From Salarias fasciatus (Eukaryota; Chordata; Actinopteri; Blenniiformes; Blenniidae): a DNA stretch of 64,000 bases. Position numbers and translations under genes: made by a program. The stretch spans positions 22,016,454-22,080,453 of the forward strand of contig NC_043763.1 in the NCBI RefSeq assembly GCF_902148845.1, read 5' to 3'. Shown here piece by piece: positions 1 to 9,975 of this stretch (position 1 is its first letter; every line of letters starts with the position of its first letter). The notes under the pieces were generated by a model. The model ran no database searches, had not been told where the DNA came from, and saw nothing but the letters and a program-made list of their open reading frames with translations.

Positions 1-485
1 TGAGTATTTCCTACTGACAGTTTCAGGTTGGTTGTAGCATGAAGGGGCTCCAGCAGGCAGGTAGAACCTTCACAATCTGGGCCAAAAGAAGAAAAGGACA
101 TGAAAGACAAAATAAATATTTGTATCAATAACATTTTTAAAATATTATACTCAAATTATAGATAATATTAGATTAAATAGGATTAATTATTTAACATAAC
201 ATGAGATTTTTGACATAAAACAACTGCACAGTCCATCAGCCACTTAGTATTTATGCTACTTTACAATGTTAAACATGCTTAAAAAGATGAACCTCAATGA
301 GATCATGCCGAGGTCTTACCGGTTTGAACAAAGTTTTTATATTTCATCTTTAGCTACTGCCATTTGTGCGCCTTCCCCGCGGGATTACACCTAAATGAAA
401 TACCTTAATTGGTGACCATTCAAACAGTTTCCCTGTAATAATAGTTAATATTTAATAATATTCTGACATAAAGGACTACATTTAA
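1..485. other. AT-rich sequence without a recognised gene
   Basis: I see no V exon, recombination signal or recognisable repeat core here. The stretch is AT-rich and probably repeat-derived, since transposon-type coding fragments follow immediately. Confidence 0.4.
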
Positions 486-491
486 ACTTAC

Positions 492-619
492 GCATTGACA
501 CGGGCAGCAATTTTCTGCCATGGCATCTCCCTCTCTTTCGCTGCTGCAGCTGTGTTGCATTTTTTTCTAAAAATGTGTTCCAGCTTGCGATATGTCGCTC
601 TGCGCTTCTCTGTTGCCAT
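492..619 (-). mobile_element. Myb/SANT-like exon of a DNA transposon or transposon-derived gene
   Basis: On the minus strand an ATG at 619-617 opens a 42-codon reading frame beginning MATEKRRATYRKLEH and ending MPWQKIAARVNA. It runs into a good splice donor (GTAAGT at 491-486). The basic start and the W-x-x-I-x-x-x-V-N pattern are like the first exon of Myb/SANT-type proteins encoded by PIF/Harbinger-like elements and their domesticated relatives in fish. Only the first exon is present; no second Myb helix exon or transposase is found next to it. Family assignment is by memory of the pattern. Confidence 0.4.
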
Positions 620-878
620 GGTGACTTGTGGATCGGCGCTCCATTGAGGCTGGCTTTTTATAGTTGTCGTGCACGTGCTTAACTCCAGGTGAAACTACTT
701 CGAGTTGAGTAATCCAACTCAAATCAGCTGTTGTGTAACTGAAAACCCAGCGTTTTCCCTTTCAGAGTAGATCAACACAGAGTTCAGGATTTCCCTCAGA
801 GGTTTTTCAACCTGCTTGGTGAAATATACCCCTGGCATATATATCCCTCTCATATGTTCCTTTTTTTCTTTCTTTCAG

Positions 879-1176
879 GAAATGGTTGAGCCCAGAATGA
901 TTGAGACCCCAGAGCCGAGCCCCTCTATCGCCTCCACTTCAGGCATCGCCTCTACCTCAGGGAGCACCTCTACCTTAGGATCATCCATGGAAACCTGCAG
1001 CTCACCCTCCACCATGGCTACCTCCACCCCTCCAACCCCTTCCCCTAAGAAGAGGAAGAAGAGCAACACCCTAATTCACTTTTTGAAAGAGGAAAGTGCA
1101 AAAGGAGCAGAAGTGCCACAAAGAAAGTGAAGCCAAAACTGAGCGTTTTTTGAGCATTTTTGCCAGATGCAGATAA
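879..1176 (+). mobile_element. Ser/Thr/Pro-rich terminal exon of a Myb/SANT-type transposon protein, frameshifted
   Basis: A pyrimidine-rich acceptor ending at 878 precedes an exon starting EMVEPRMIETPEPSPS. It has a Ser/Thr/Pro-rich linker and then a basic segment SPKKRKKSNTLIHFLKEES. That ending is typical of the C-terminal part of fish Myb/SANT-domain proteins. A frameshift around 1100-1130 separates this frame from a continuing one that reads HKESEAKTERFLSIFARCR before a stop. The exon lies on the opposite strand to the Myb-like exon at 492-619, so the two are not collinear parts of one gene. Confidence 0.35.
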
Positions 1177-1661
1177 TTAATCCTTGTCCGTACAATGGTG
1201 TGTAGGATTCTTTTGCACATTTTATTATTGTTATGGTTAGTTAAATATATAAGAATACGTTTTTTGTTTTACAGAACTACTGGTTTGACCAAAATGTTTA
1301 TTTTGGTTGTTGTGCAATATTGATGGTGAATGTTTACACACAGCTTCATCTTTTTCCATGTTTATACTATTTTAATAATTTTGGAGCAAAGAAAGTTAAA
1401 ACTGTTGCTGGTAATGCCAATTGCATAATAAAATGCATTCTTTCTAATTTGTATGAATCATTATTAACATTTTTATGCAAGCACACAGAAAATGCAGAAA
1501 AAACAATCCAATTGTCCAGGAAAGGGAGATTATTGCAGCTGGAGACGCATCGTAAGCTCTGTCATAAACAATACCGGCGTCAGTTTACTACGTCACGGGC
1601 GACTACTGATGACGTATGATGAGCTCAAAGGGTTGTTCCATTTCTTAGGGGGGAATTTCAG

Positions 1662-1698
1662 GCCCTACCCCTTGACACTCTGTTTCAAGGGGTAGGGC
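1662..1698. repeat. Perfect 13-bp inverted repeat (hairpin)
   Basis: GCCCTACCCCTTG at 1662-1674 and its exact reverse complement at 1686-1698 flank an 11-base loop. The sequence looks like an internal or terminal part of a DNA transposon remnant, but I cannot assign a family. Confidence 0.6.
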
Positions 1699-1734
1699 GA
1701 GGGGAAGGGATGAAAAGTAGAATTGGAATTGGGC

Positions 1735-1870
1735 CAGAGAACCCAGAGGGAACCCACGCACACACAGGGAGAACATGCAAACTCCACACAGAAAGGCCCC
1801 GAGCCCCTTCTTGCTGTGAGGCAAGAGCGCTAATTATTGCACCAATCATTGCGTCACCGTGCGGCCACCG
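1735..1870. repeat. Common teleost dispersed repeat fragment
   Basis: Contains the widespread fish-genome string GGGAGAACATGCAAACTCCA followed by a segment ending CGTCACCGTGCGGCC. A different part of what looks like the same repeat family lies at 62880-63035. No coding capacity. Confidence 0.55.
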
Positions 1871-1879
1871 TATGTAGAC

Positions 1880-2060
1880 CCTGAAATCAAATGAGCCTGA
1901 CACCCCTGCTGTATTCAGAGATTGTTCATAACTTACTGTTTTCACTGCCAAAGAAATGTGAAGAAATGTTGAAATCATTGACTCTTGTTTCTTTCCCAGT
2001 AAGAGGTAAATCATAAATCACATCCTGCGTATGTGGCTCATGTACTGATATCATTTCCTT
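1880..2060 (+). other. Duplicated flank of a V6-type segment, left part
   Basis: Closely similar to 42905-43090, which lies between V5-2 and V6-3. Shared marks include GCCTGACACCCCTGCTGTATTC-like sequence, TAAATCATAAATC and CATGTACTGATATCAT. It shows that the left edge of the window is the remainder of a V5-V6 intergenic region interrupted by the LINE that follows. Confidence 0.65.
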
Positions 2061-2061
2061 T

Positions 2062-3537
2062 ACTGTTAACAAATTGCATGCCATTGGACTTGATCGATCA
2101 TCGTTATTGTGGTTTAATTCATATCTACACCACCGCAGCCAATGTGTGTCATTTCAAGGCACTCAATCTAAATTTATTGGAATTGATAAAGCGATTCCCC
2201 AAGGTTCCTCTCTCGCCTTTGTTGTTTTCAATATTTATAAATGACTTACCACTTTGCTGCACAAATTGTGATATACATCTCTATGCAGACGACACAGTCA
2301 TCCATTGTTCCAGACCTGTTATTTCAGAAATAAATGAATCTCTGCAGGATGATTTTGATTCTGTGCAACAGTGGTTGTCATATAATAAATTACTCCTTAA
2401 CAAAGCTAAATCATATTATGTTGTTTAAGTGATGGTGTATAGATACTCCGGAAAATAACCTTAGTCTATATTTTTTGGATTCCTCTCCTCTTGAACCTAC
2501 AGACTCCATTAAATACCTTGGAGTGTGGTTGGAGCAAGATCTCTCTTTTAAACTATATATACAAAACATTACTAACAAATTGAATTATCGTTTAAAAAAA
2601 CGATATCAATCCATAAATTGTTTCACTTTTCAAATTAGGAAAAGGATAGTTACACAATTGCTGCTTCCCATGTTGGACTATGCAGATATAGTTTATTTAA
2701 ATACGACTCAAACTTATTTGCACACTTTGGATGTTGTCTACAACAAACTCTGTCATTTTGTTCTTTGTTGTCTTTATCTGAACCACCACTGTGAGCTGTA
2801 TGAGCAGCTTGCTCCTTCTCAGAGAAGACAGTATCATTGGTTACACTTTATTTACAAATGTATACACCTCAACTACCCAATTTATTTGAAAAGATACTTA
2901 GTGCCTTTCAGTACTCCTTATGGTTTACGTCATCATGAGCAAATTTATCTGAATCTTCCCAGAACCAGGTTAGAAATTGGAAAATTAGCTTTCAACGTTA
3001 AAGCTCCTCAAGACTCGAACAACCTTTCCGAACATATTCGCTCAATAAACTCAATTCAAATGTTTCAAAATTCTGTTTTCTCACTTCTTCAGAATGTCTG
3101 TTCGTGTTTTTAGTTAAACATATCCCGACTGTCTCCACACCTCAAGGGTAGTGCGGAGGCTTGGTTACACTACTCTACTAGCCTCCACTTCCCCTGTCAA
3201 CCCTTTCAGGTTTGGGGAGGGTTCTGGGTATTTCATTCTCCTCGGTCACCCTCTGCTCATTGGGCAGGGGGGAGGCCTGCAGCTGTGGATCCCCTGCCCA
3301 GTCCACAATAAACCCTGTTTTATTTAGCTTTATTTACTTATTCATTCAGTATGTACTGATCATTTTGTTACTTAATTTTGTTGTGGTTGTTTTGTGTTTT
3401 ATTTTTTATCTGTGTATTACCATTTATTTTATTTTTATTTTTGAAACCAATGTTATATGCTAAAAATTGTGTTATATGCTTACTCTGTGCATGATGCGGT
3501 GGTGGCAGTGGCTGGGGAGTTGGCTGATTCACGACAG

Positions 3538-3603
<66 letters not shown>

Positions 3604-3935
3604 TTGTTGTGTTTTGTATTTTTGGTTTTGTTTAGTTCTCTTACTAATTCATTGTATTATGATTATGGTTGGCCTTTATTTATGCCATGCTCTCTATGTT
3701 AATTGTCATTGTCATTCGGGATATGTAAGCACATGTATTACCTGTCCTGTTACGGTCGTGTAAGTGATACCTGCGTTGAAATCATTTTGTTTGTGCATCC
3801 TTGCCTGAAATAAACTATTAACTACTACTACTACGACTAATTGTCTTTTTTTTCCAGAGGAACCCCTTGAAAACGAGATGGTGCATCTCAAGGAGCTACT
3901 CCTCGATAAATAAATGTTAAATAAATACATAAATA
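2062..3935 (+). mobile_element. Non-LTR retrotransposon (LINE), reverse-transcriptase fragment and 3' UTR
   Basis: The first frame (about 2195-2428) carries reverse-transcriptase motifs: PLLFSIFINDLP and the catalytic box as HLYADDTVIHC. A second frame, 2475-3113, continues with SIKYLGVWLEQDLSFK and the LINE C-terminal region (LLPMLDYADIVYLN, LRHHEQIYLNLPRTR). The two frames are offset by a shift near 2430 and there is no complete endonuclease, so the copy is 5'-truncated and dead. The 3' end has a (TG)n tract, a (TAC)n-like stretch near 3825 and a final A/T-rich tail (TAAATAAATG-type) before V6-type flank resumes near 3936. Probably of the CR1/L2/jockey group. Confidence 0.75.
3539..3602. 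repeat. (TG)n microsatellite
   Basis: About 31 uninterrupted TG units within the LINE 3' region. Confidence 0.95.
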
Positions 3936-4307
3936 AACATTTCATTAACTGTGAACATGAAAGATTCTGCTGTTGTATAAAATGGGTGAACAGTTTTATC
4001 TGATTTGTGGTGAAGGATTTTTGATTTAGTGGAAAGTTCAAACGGTCTTTACACAAAAGCTGAATGAGCTTTTCTCTAAAATCTTCAGCACAAATCAGTG
4101 TGACTGACTGAAAAGTGCATTTAATTATACTGCAAGTGGACTGCAGGGGGACCTCAAGTACTGCCAATATGTGCTGCATGTAGTGTATGTACATGTGTGA
4201 GCTCAGACTGCAGTGACACTCCCACCTGCAGCTCTTCATGTCTTCATGACTTTATAAAGCCCTCTAACAGCGGCTGTCCTGTGAAACATGGACATCATCA
4301 TCATCAC
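3936..4307 (+). pseudogene. V6-type promoter and truncated leader exon (relic V6-0)
   Basis: This stretch aligns with the 5' region of V6-1, V6-2 and V6-3: the flank CATTAACTGTGAACATGAAA, the CTGCAGGGGGACC motif at 4141-4153, the CAGTGACACTCCCACCTGC box and a TATA element TTTATAAAG at 4251-4259. A leader ATG at 4288 encodes only MDIIIIT before the sequence jumps to the 5' flank of V1-1 at about 4307. The rest of the leader, the intron, the V exon and the recombination signal are gone. What remains is a promoter that would fire towards V1-1. Confidence 0.8.
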
Positions 4308-4454
4308 CTGACGGAGGTTCGTCCGCCCACATTCTGAAACCTCCTGACGGAAACATTTCTGGCTCCTCCTCTTGTTTATATATTTTTTACTTTAGGCTGC
4401 AGAGGCTCACATGAAGGAAAAGATCTCAACGGAAGGAATCTGAATTTATTCAAC

Positions 4455-4886
4455 ATGACATTAATTGTCATTTTATTTTGTTTTCTTTATTTACCAGGAA
4501 TCAAGGGTGAGGAAACACTTGTAGAATACTGCAATGCAATGTGAATATTTCCTCTCATTTCAGCTGGTCTGTTTCCCACAGGAGCCTCAGACACAAAAGA
4601 TGTCAACCAAACGCCTCGGTTCATCACTAAAACAATAAGTCAATCTGTAGAGAGTGAGATCAAATGTTCACACAAAATACCAAGCTATGACAATATCCTC
4701 TGGTACAAACAAGGTAAAGACAAAGCTCTGCAGTTCCTGGGATATCTCAGAGTGAAGCTCGTCAACGTCGAGGCCGAGCTGAAAGGGAAAATCAACTTCG
4801 AGGGAGATGGCAGTAACAACGGATCCCTCAGCATCTCTGATCTCAGACTGAATGACAGTGCAGTGTATTTCTGTGCAGCCAGTCTC
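4455..4886 (+). CDS. TRAV/DV: V1-1, T-cell receptor alpha/delta variable segment
   Basis: Leader exon 4455-4506 encodes MTLIVILFCFLYLPGIK with donor GTGAGG. The V exon starts at 4564, or at 4582 if a second in-frame acceptor 18 nt downstream is used, and ends at 4886. The V domain has the expected landmarks: DVNQTPRFITK in framework 1, first cysteine in EIKCSHK, LWYKQGKDKALQFLGY in framework 2, and LNDSAVYFCAAS ending at the second cysteine. No stop or frameshift is seen, so it should be functional. It would form the antigen-binding variable domain of a TCR chain after joining to D/J. Its upstream region follows directly on the V6-0 relic, so two V promoters lie in tandem. TGACGG occurs at 4309 and again near 4344. 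Confidence 0.93.
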
Positions 4887-4925
4887 CACAGTGCAGCACA
4901 TCTCAGTGGAGTCAATACAAAAACC
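4887..4925 (+). other. 23-RSS of V1-1
   Basis: Consensus heptamer CACAGTG, 23-bp spacer, consensus nonamer ACAAAAACC. Confidence 0.97.
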
Positions 4926-4976
4926 TTCTGAGCACCTGCAGAGAAGTCTTGGTAGATCTTATCCTCCTCTGACTGT

Positions 4977-5600
4977 TATTCAATTCAATTCAATTCAACT
5001 TTATTTATGAAGTGTCAATTACAACATGGTTGTTTCTGGACACTTTAACAGAGCAGACCCAATAGATCCACATGAGCAAGCATAAGCAACAGTGGAAAGG
5101 AAAAACTCTCTTTTAACAGGAAGAAACCTTTGCAGAACCAGGCTCAGAGGCAGCAGCTTTCTGCTGTTCCGGTTGGGGTGAGGGGACAGAAAGAGAAGGA
5201 GACAGGACAGACAGTTTCTTGTTCCCACATACATTTCATATATAAACAGAGAGAACATAGGCTACAAGAGGAACAATCATCAATGACACGTAGTAATAGA
5301 ATGAAATTACATTAAATATTATTAAATATATGAAATTAAACTGAGAGAAAGGAGCAGAACTGGGAGCCGGTTTACATGGTAGGAGCCCGGAGTTAAGTAA
5401 ACGCTTACACCCACTGGGTCCGGGTTACTTCAACGAATCAATAGATCAGCTGTTTTGATTGATGCCCAATTAGAATTGAGGCCGTCTCATTAGATCAATG
5501 GATCAGCCGCGATTGATGTTCTATCTGCGATCCCTCATTCACGGCTCTCGTCCACCTAAGAGACAGCCTCCTCGTAAAGGGTTTTGGTGTTCTGACTTAT
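4977..5600 (-). mobile_element. Interspersed repeat with (AATTC)n tail inserted 3' of V1-1
   Basis: Comparison with the V1-3 flank, where CTCTGACTGTTACTGGAG runs on uninterrupted, shows an insertion here. It begins with ATTCAATTCAATTCAATTC, contains the fish-typical segment AACAGGAAGAAACC, and ends before TTGGAGAATTTATGACTCC. Imperfect target duplication CTGACTGTTA/CTGACTTATT flanks it. The tail position suggests the 3' part of a non-LTR element in minus orientation. The family was not identified. Confidence 0.55.
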
Positions 5601-6254
5601 TGGAGAATTTATGACTCCACAGAAAAAATTCCATCATGAACACTTTCTAATAGTGTTATTATCATTGACTGGAGGTATGTGAATGAAAACAATACAAAAA
5701 GCTGCTGAAAAAGTGCTTTTTTCTTTTGGATGGAAGAAACACAAAGTCATTCTGGGATGTTATGAAGATCAGTGAATTTTTCATCTATCAATCTTCTTGA
5801 TCCACCTCAGTCTCAAAGTTGCAGAGATCGAGCCAGAAGAGAGCACTGGGAATGTGAAGCTTTGACCTGAAAGATGACATGATGAGAGAAATACTGCCTG
5901 TTTGCAAACACCCTGATCTACTTTATTTACTTTGTATAATATGATTTAAAACATAATGTTGCAGTTTGAGCTATGGAAAAGCAGAAAAAGCCATCATCAT
6001 TTTTAAAGTGAACAAAAACCATGACATACAAACACTTTGTCAGATATTTTGAATTTACAAATGATGAAAGATGTACATTTCTATGGCAGTTTCCCACGAT
6101 TTCCACTGAATCTTTCAAAATTAAATGGCTCATGATGTTTATTACTCGTAGCGACTTTAAAATTTGTCATTTCTAATTTGGAAAAACAGTTAAAATGTGT
6201 TTTAGTGAGTATCCTGTGAAGAGATAATGCGAGAGCTCGAGGTGGGTGCATGTA
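5601..6254 (+). other. V1-to-V2 intergenic region
   Basis: Non-coding. The same sequence recurs after V1-3 (45240-45860) and before V2-3 (33590-34050), with the shared mark GAGCCAGAAGAGAGCACTGG. It is ordinary module flank with no gene seen. Confidence 0.7.
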
Positions 6255-6297
6255 CACTGCAGTGGGAGGGTGTGCTGGGCGTGGATTATCTCCACAG
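6255..6297 (+). promoter_or_regulatory. Conserved V2 promoter box
   Basis: A block starting CACTGCAGTGGGAGGGTGTG and continuing with GGGCGTGGATTATCTCC is almost unchanged upstream of V2-1, V2-2 (from 18070) and V2-3 (from 34103). It contains GC/CACCC-type boxes and a GATA-like TTATCT. It ends about 40 bp before the leader ATG. Confidence 0.55.
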
Positions 6298-6336
6298 CTT
6301 TACTGCAAAGACACTTTATGTTTTGTGTAACAGATC

Positions 6337-6786
6337 ATGGATCTCGCACAGGACCTCCTGATACTATCTGTCTTCTTGCTCTGGACCTCAGGTATGAAAA
6401 TTAAACACTGTCAAATCAAACTGATTTTTCAATGACGGATTTTGACGAATAATTCAAAATTGTCTGTGGTGATTTTTACAGGTTTATCTGAGGCCAGTGA
6501 CGTTAATCAAGGCGACAAACTGTGGGTAAACCAGGGTGAAAATGCAACGTTAGCCTGCAACCACACCAAGGGTGCAGGCTATTACCAGATGTACTGGTAC
6601 CAACAGCTTCCAGGACAACATATGAAGCAAATCATGCTCACTACTCCAGACTCTCCAGCCACATTCGAAGCAGGTTTCAGTGAAGAGAAATTCTCAGGCA
6701 TCAGGCCTGATGCTCACAGGGGGGAGCTGGTGGTGAAAAACGTGGTGCCAGGAGACGAAGCCTGGTATTTCTGTGCAGTGAGTCAA
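6337..6786 (+). CDS. TRAV/DV: V2-1, T-cell receptor alpha/delta variable segment
   Basis: Leader exon 6337-6391 encodes MDLAQDLLILSVFLLWTS (donor GTATGA). The V exon is 6482-6786. Landmarks: SEASDVNQGDKLWVNQGENA, first cysteine in LACNHTKG, MYWYQQLPGQHMKQIML in framework 2, KFSGIRP, and VVPGDEAWYFCAV at the second cysteine. The reading frame is open from leader to signal. This family and V6 and V7 share the H-T-K/R-x and QMYW pattern and look like one subgroup. A conserved promoter box precedes the leader and a long (AC)n tract follows the signal. Confidence 0.94.
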
Positions 6787-6825
6787 CACAGTGATGAAGA
6801 TACACTGAAGACTGTGACAAAAAGC
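6787..6825 (+). other. 23-RSS of V2-1
   Basis: Heptamer CACAGTG, 23-bp spacer, nonamer ACAAAAAGC (one change from consensus). Confidence 0.95.
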
Positions 6826-6931
6826 AGCTCAGCTGCTGTAGGGGGAAGTCAAGGACCATGAAACACCCAGAGTCTGGTTCACCTGGAGGATCAGAGAGTC
6901 ATCAAGGAAAACCACATGAAACTCCTCACGT

Positions 6932-7083
<152 letters not shown>

Positions 7084-7413
7084 TGCAGAGAAAGAAAAGT
7101 TATAACAATACATGAGCAGCAGCTGTGCTGTCGAAACGTTTTCCACTTCCACAGAGACTGAGTTGGAGCGTTCTCAGAAACTCCCACCATGGAAGTCCTC
7201 CTCAAACATTCACACACTCAGTGGCTCAGAGCACCGATTGCTGAACAGCAGACAGTCACAAAGCAAAAAACATCCTGTGAAGGAGGAGAAAAATAACTGG
7301 CACCTCCCACTTTATGACTGAGGAGGGTTCAATCAGAAGGCAGGAAATACCTTCAGAGCTTCTCTCATAGCAGAAACACTTTCAGGAGCTTCGTTCCATC
7401 AGAAAAACGCAAA

Positions 7414-7841
7414 ATGATTCAGTTATTTCTGTGCATTGTTTTGAACTCATTTCTTGTTTCAGGTAATATATTATATTCAAATGAAGTTAAATCAGTGGAT
7501 TCATTTTTCAAAATTCACATTATTCACCTTTTATCTGAACAGGTTCCTCTTTCAGTGACCAAGTACATCAGGATCCTCTCGACATGTACCGACAGCCTGG
7601 AGAAACAGCCAAACTTCGCTGCTCACACACCATCAACAACTACAACCGAATCCTCTGGTACAAACAACCGGCTCACAGCCCTCTGCAGCTCCTGGGATAC
7701 ATGTACGCAACCTCTTCGAACACAGAGCCCGGAGTGGATGTGAAGATTGAGGGGAGCGCAGATAAAAACAAGGATTGTTATTTAATAGTAGAAGGACTTG
7801 AGCTGAACAGCAGTGCAGTTTATTTCTGTGCAGCCAGTCGA
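7414..7841 (+). CDS. TRAV/DV: V3-1, T-cell receptor alpha/delta variable segment
   Basis: Leader exon 7414-7462 encodes MIQLFLCIVLNSFLVS (donor GTAATA). The V exon is 7543-7841. Landmarks: DQVHQDPLDMYRQPGETAK, first cysteine in LRCSHTINNYN, ILWYKQPAHSPLQLLGYM, KIEGSADKNKDCYLIVEG and LNSSAVYFCAASR. Framework 3 carries an extra cysteine (KDCYLI), also present in V3-2. The frame is open and the segment looks functional. Confidence 0.93.
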
Positions 7842-7879
7842 CACAGTGCTGCATGTAACTGCTGCTCAGTACAAAAACC
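7842..7879 (+). other. RSS of V3-1 with 22-bp spacer
   Basis: Consensus heptamer CACAGTG and nonamer ACAAAAACC separated by 22 bp. V3-2 has the identical arrangement. Confidence 0.95.
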
Positions 7880-8560
7880 TCCCACCACAGTCTGTCTGTA
7901 TAAACGCTCACAGCCCGAGCAGCTGTACTGAAAACACTGCTTCCTCTGGTTAGAAGAACACCCCCACCCCTGTAGACATATGCTGTACAATACATAAATA
8001 CACACACATTCTGTTAAAAACAAAACAAAAAAAGAAACCGCAACAACAAAGCCTTGCACTCACCACTTGCAGATGCCTTCTTGATGAATCACTCTGTGAC
8101 ATCCTCATACATTCCTGCACACAGTCTTGTTGTTAGAGCTCACAGAGTGTCTGCATGGATGTATTGTTTTCACCATGTCTGTTTGTCCATCCGTCTGTCT
8201 GTCCCGATGTCAAATGCCCCCTCTGCACCACAGGGCTGTGGTTTGTGAGGGTTTCTAGTTTTTCGTTAGCTTTTAGCATTTTTGGATTGTGATGTCCTGA
8301 GAGGATTGACCTGGGCAGGACAGGAGAGCTTCAGTGTTGAGATACAGAAAGGAGAAACACAAAACAGTTTGGACATAAGGTGCAGGGTTTTATGACCCAC
8401 TGGGCACAAAAGTTTAAACTCAACTGGAGGGGACCAAAAACCTCCCCCTTCACCATTTTTTTCTCTCGTCTTTGTCTGTGGCCAACACTGCAGCCGTCTG
8501 CACGCTAACCTGCTGTCTTCCTTCTCCTCCTTCTGTTTAACATTTTTCAGTATATTACAC
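7880..8560. other. Intergenic sequence 3' of V3-1
   Basis: No gene or RSS recognised. A short CGTCTGTCTGTCC-like stretch near 8190 and an AC-rich patch near 7998 are low-complexity. It is not obviously alike to the region after V3-2. Confidence 0.4.
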
Positions 8561-8985
8561 TATATAATATATTTTGCAATATATGGTAACACACTTGAAG
8601 CTAGGGTCGACGATCTTGGAAAAGTAGCATGTAGCACAAATGTAGCATCTCCCAAGGCTCTGCCCAGCTCCCACCCCATTGGAGGAGCTCCCGTTGGGAG
8701 CGAACGCACTGGACGCGGAAGTGCGACGCGCACGGACTTTGTGATCGCCTCCAATGTCATTAACCTGACTGCCCGCACACAACGCGCACAGGAGCGCAGC
8801 GTGCCCGCTCCGCTTCGTTCTATTTTTCACGCGAGCCGCGAGTGCTGCGAGCGCGCGCACTGAACCAGGGCCAGTGCACGCCATTGAAATGTACGCGCAG
8901 GGGGCTGGTAGAATGGCGAAGGGATTTGATTGGTTCCTGAAGAGCGGTCCGCGCCTTTCAATTGATCGGAGTTTTTACACTCCTG
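8560..8985. mobile_element. GC-rich non-autonomous DNA transposon remnant
   Basis: Contains GGACGCGGAAGTGCGACGCG and a segment TTCTATTTTTCACGCGAGCC, both echoed by a second element at 21712-22000 (GACGCGGAAGTGG, CTATTTTCTCCGCGAGCC). The two look like copies of one MITE family. Ends and target duplication were not resolved. Confidence 0.45.
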
Positions 8986-9327
8986 TGGCCGCTACAATTG
9001 TCAGACTTTTTCCACACCTTTTTCCGTCCACATAATGAATTGACTTCTCCCAAGGGGCAAGGAGCATTTCACTCAGTATGGCAAAAAGTGCTTTTGGACA
9101 ACATCGTCTACCCTAACTTTAAACAAATATATTGATAAATACATTTTCCTTTCATTTGAACCCCTAAAACTGTTGCATGGTCAGAAATACCTGCAGAATA
9201 AACAATGTTAGTACCTGAATATCTATAAAAATGTCATAGATAAAAAAAAAACCCCTCATATTGCTTTGAAAACCAGCAAATGATACCAGCCACATATATG
9301 TAAAACAAAGTAAATCCAACATCAGAC

Positions 9328-9696
9328 TGTCACAGGTGCAGGGGGGAAGGACCCAGGCGCAGGCAGCCAGGCGGGGTACAAAAGTGTTTATTGTCCAAAA
9401 AATTCAGGAACACAGGAACAAAAGGCAAAACGGAGCTGAGGTGCAGGCAGGGACATGGAGGCACACAGACAGACTCACAAGGAGCCGACAAGACACACCT
9501 GGAGCACGGGACTTAAATACAGGGCAGGGCAGGTGAGGCACATCAGGGAGTTAACGAGGCGGGAGAACATGAGGGCAGGTGGCTTGACAGGAGAACAAGA
9601 GGAGCAGGCAGGTGACCAGGCAGGAGAACATGAGGGCAGACAAACAGAACAAGACCCCAGCACCTCCACAAGGTCGCAGGGGCACAGGGCGTGACA
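9328..9696. mobile_element. Solo-LTR-like insertion (fossil)
   Basis: A 369-bp element starts TGTCAC and ends GTGACA, and is flanked by the 5-bp direct repeat CAGAC (9323-9327 and 9697-9701). The equivalent places in the other block X copies (near 39167 and 22433) are empty, which defines the ends. TG...CA ends with a 5-bp target duplication fit a solo LTR of a Gypsy- or ERV-like element. No internal genes are present, and it is younger than the duplication of block X. Confidence 0.6.
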
Positions 9697-9823
9697 CAGA
9701 CATTGCAAAGTGACAGTCCATAATGACACATCTGATCATTTAGGAGCGTTACTAATAGGAAACGGAGACAGAAAACAGAGAGTGTGTGGATTACGATTAG
9801 TTGTGCACCACAATTTGCGCTGC

Positions 9824-9927
9824 ATCAGCACCATGGACAGTGCCATGGATTTATCATTGAACAGCGACCTGCTGATAATCTCGCGCCACAGCTGCCGATT
9901 GGCTATTTCAGCACCATGGTCAGCGCC
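9824..9927 (+). promoter_or_regulatory. Pair of RE1/REST-like motifs, block X copy 1
   Basis: Site one (9824-9844) reads ATCAGCACC, AT, GGACAGTGCC. Site two (9907-9927) reads TTCAGCACC, AT, GGTCAGCGCC. The vertebrate RE1 motif recognised by REST/NRSF has half-sites TTCAGCACC and GGACAGCGCC with a 2-bp gap. Match is by sequence only. Confidence 0.5.
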
Positions 9928-9975
9928 ACAGACTTCACCAATAATTTGCATAAACCTGGGTCAGAAAAAGGTTAA

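Noticed and set aside
492-1176. One two-exon host Myb gene
   Set aside because: The two exon-like parts are on opposite strands, so they cannot be one collinear gene.
1685-2014. 109-codon minus-strand open frame
   Set aside because: Runs through a common dispersed repeat and V6 flank; no domain.
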